DNA of 7,010 bases, taken from contig CAZBYL010000081.1 in assembly GCA_964496275.1 (NCBI GenBank), positions 1 to 7,010 on the forward strand, written 5' to 3'. The notes beneath the pieces are model-generated. The model was not told where the DNA came from. It saw only the letters and a list, made by a program, of their open reading frames with translations, and ran no database searches. A program made the position numbers and the translations under genes. The first letter of the stretch is position 1. Every line of letters begins with the position of its first letter. This stretch comes from CAZBYL01 sp964496275. GTDB taxonomy: Bacteria > Synergistota > Synergistia > Synergistales > Synergistaceae. Below are positions 6,825 to 7,010 of this stretch, piece by piece.

Positions 6825-6965
6825 CAACAAGTTGGGGTATTTTAGAAATCAGCCAACTTTATCATATTTATCCGACTATTTAGGATTTTAGCAAACTATG
6901 CTGTATTTTATGCCAATAGGTTGGTGTTTTTTGCAAAATAGTTGGCTAATTTCAAAGATAGTTGG
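6825..6965. repeat. Array of degenerate 20-22 bp units, operator-like CCAAC-TA-GTTGG dyads with phased T tracts
   Basis: Exact GTTGG half-sites are at 6831, 6920, 6941 and 6961. CCAAC is at 6853, with variants CAAC (6825), CCGAC (6872), CAAAC (6892) and CCAAT (6913). Pairing each left half with the following right half gives dyad centres near 6829.5, 6858.5, 6877.5, 6897.5, 6918.5, 6939.5 and 6959.5, so spacings of 29, 19, 20, 21, 21 and 20 bp. The best dyads are CAAC-AA-GTTG (6825-6834) and CCAAT-AG-GTTGG (6913-6924). Between dyads lie T tracts with a similar period of about 20 bp. The last two units overlap the -35 and extended -10 of the + strand promoter. The likely role is a cooperative regulator-binding region or curved upstream DNA; the regulator is unknown. 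Confidence 0.6.
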
Positions 6966-6971
6966 TATAAT
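6942..6971 (+). promoter_or_regulatory. Sigma-70-type extended -10 promoter for the right-hand gene
   Basis: A perfect TATAAT at 6966-6971 is preceded by TGG (extended -10 motif TGn). TTGGCT at 6942-6947 can serve as a -35 with an 18 bp spacer. Transcription would start near 6978, giving a leader of about 24 bases before the TTG start at 7002. Both hexamers sit within or directly beside GTTGG half-sites of the dyad array, so a protein bound there would compete with or contact RNA polymerase. Confidence 0.75.
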
Positions 6972-6986
6972 TACCTAAGTCTGCCG

Positions 6987-6995
6987 AAGGAGGTG
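6987..6995 (+). promoter_or_regulatory. Strong ribosome binding site
   Basis: AAGGAGGTG is a near-perfect anti-16S match. The GGAGG core ends eight bases before the TTG at 7002-7004. No ATG or GTG occurs at a suitable distance inside the window, which supports TTG as the start codon. Confidence 0.8.
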
Positions 6996-7001
6996 TTCCG
7001 C

Positions 7002-7010
7002 TTGCAGAGT
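7002..7010 (+). CDS. Start of an unidentified gene, three codons visible
   Basis: The codons TTG-CAG-AGT (Met-Gln-Ser if TTG initiates) follow an excellent promoter and ribosome binding site. The product cannot be identified from three codons. Its position, divergent from the protease pair and behind an operator-like array, would suit a regulator or another exported protein equally well. The start call rests only on spacing to the ribosome binding site. Confidence 0.6.

Larger units (their letters stand above)
6615..7001. other. Divergent intergenic region, 387 bp
   Basis: Positions 6615-6724 carry the leader and promoter of protease B. Positions 6725-6824 hold no gene or strong structure that I recognise, only a small CCGC-TT-GCGG hairpin (6757-6766) and a distant 7-base inverted pair ATTACAC/GTGTAAT (6751-6757 and 6813-6819). 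Positions 6825-6965 carry the dyad array, and 6942-7001 hold the promoter and ribosome binding site of the + strand gene. The AT content is clearly higher than in the flanking genes. Confidence 0.75.

Noticed and set aside
6686..6883. 65-codon open frame on the + strand in the divergent intergenic region
   Set aside because: It would start at a GTG without a ribosome binding site, lies across the conserved promoter elements of protease B and part of the dyad array, and resembles no protein that I know.
6825..6980. CRISPR array
   Set aside because: The units are only 20-22 bp, degenerate throughout, and there is no alternation of constant repeat and variable spacer.

Overview
This 7.0 kb stretch most probably comes from a member of the Synergistota (anaerobic, often gut- or digester-associated, diderm bacteria). 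The main clue is that two large secreted proteases end in the same C-terminal signal: a Gly-rich stretch, the motif GGCNAGF, a short hydrophobic helix and a basic tail. I recognise this from memory as the Synerg-CTERM sorting signal. No database search was possible, so the taxonomy is an inference.

Layout: (1) Positions 2-1264 on the + strand hold the C-terminal ~420 residues of an AMP-forming acyl-CoA synthetase, cut by the left window edge. (2) Positions 1337-1377 hold a strong symmetrical hairpin that can terminate transcription from both sides, between converging genes. (3) Positions 1492-3954 and 4149-6614, both on the - strand, encode two paralogous subtilases (peptidase family S8) of 820 and 821 residues. 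Each has a signal peptide, propeptide, complete Asp/His/Asn/Ser catalytic set, a shared C-terminal module of about 180 residues, an acidic Pro-rich linker and the sorting signal. They look like a tandem duplication that included about 100 bp of upstream DNA, because both upstream regions share the same elements at matching distances. (4) Positions 6615-7001 are a 387 bp divergent intergenic region. It holds the promoter of the upstream protease and a string of degenerate CCAAC-TA-GTTGG dyads spaced 19-21 bp (one gap of 29). The string runs into a strong extended -10 promoter and a consensus ribosome binding site for a + strand gene, of which only the first three codons (TTG start at 7002) are visible.

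Working picture: the two proteases are exported, probably self-activate by propeptide removal, and are held at the cell surface through the C-terminal signal, where they could degrade proteins for an amino-acid-fermenting lifestyle. They share upstream elements and may be co-regulated, although each has its own promoter. The acyl-CoA synthetase is transcribed from the other side and separated by the terminator, so no functional link to the proteases is implied. The most unusual parts are the phased dyad array beside the divergent promoter, the promoter elements conserved between the two proteases, and the shared C-terminal module, which I cannot assign to a known domain.
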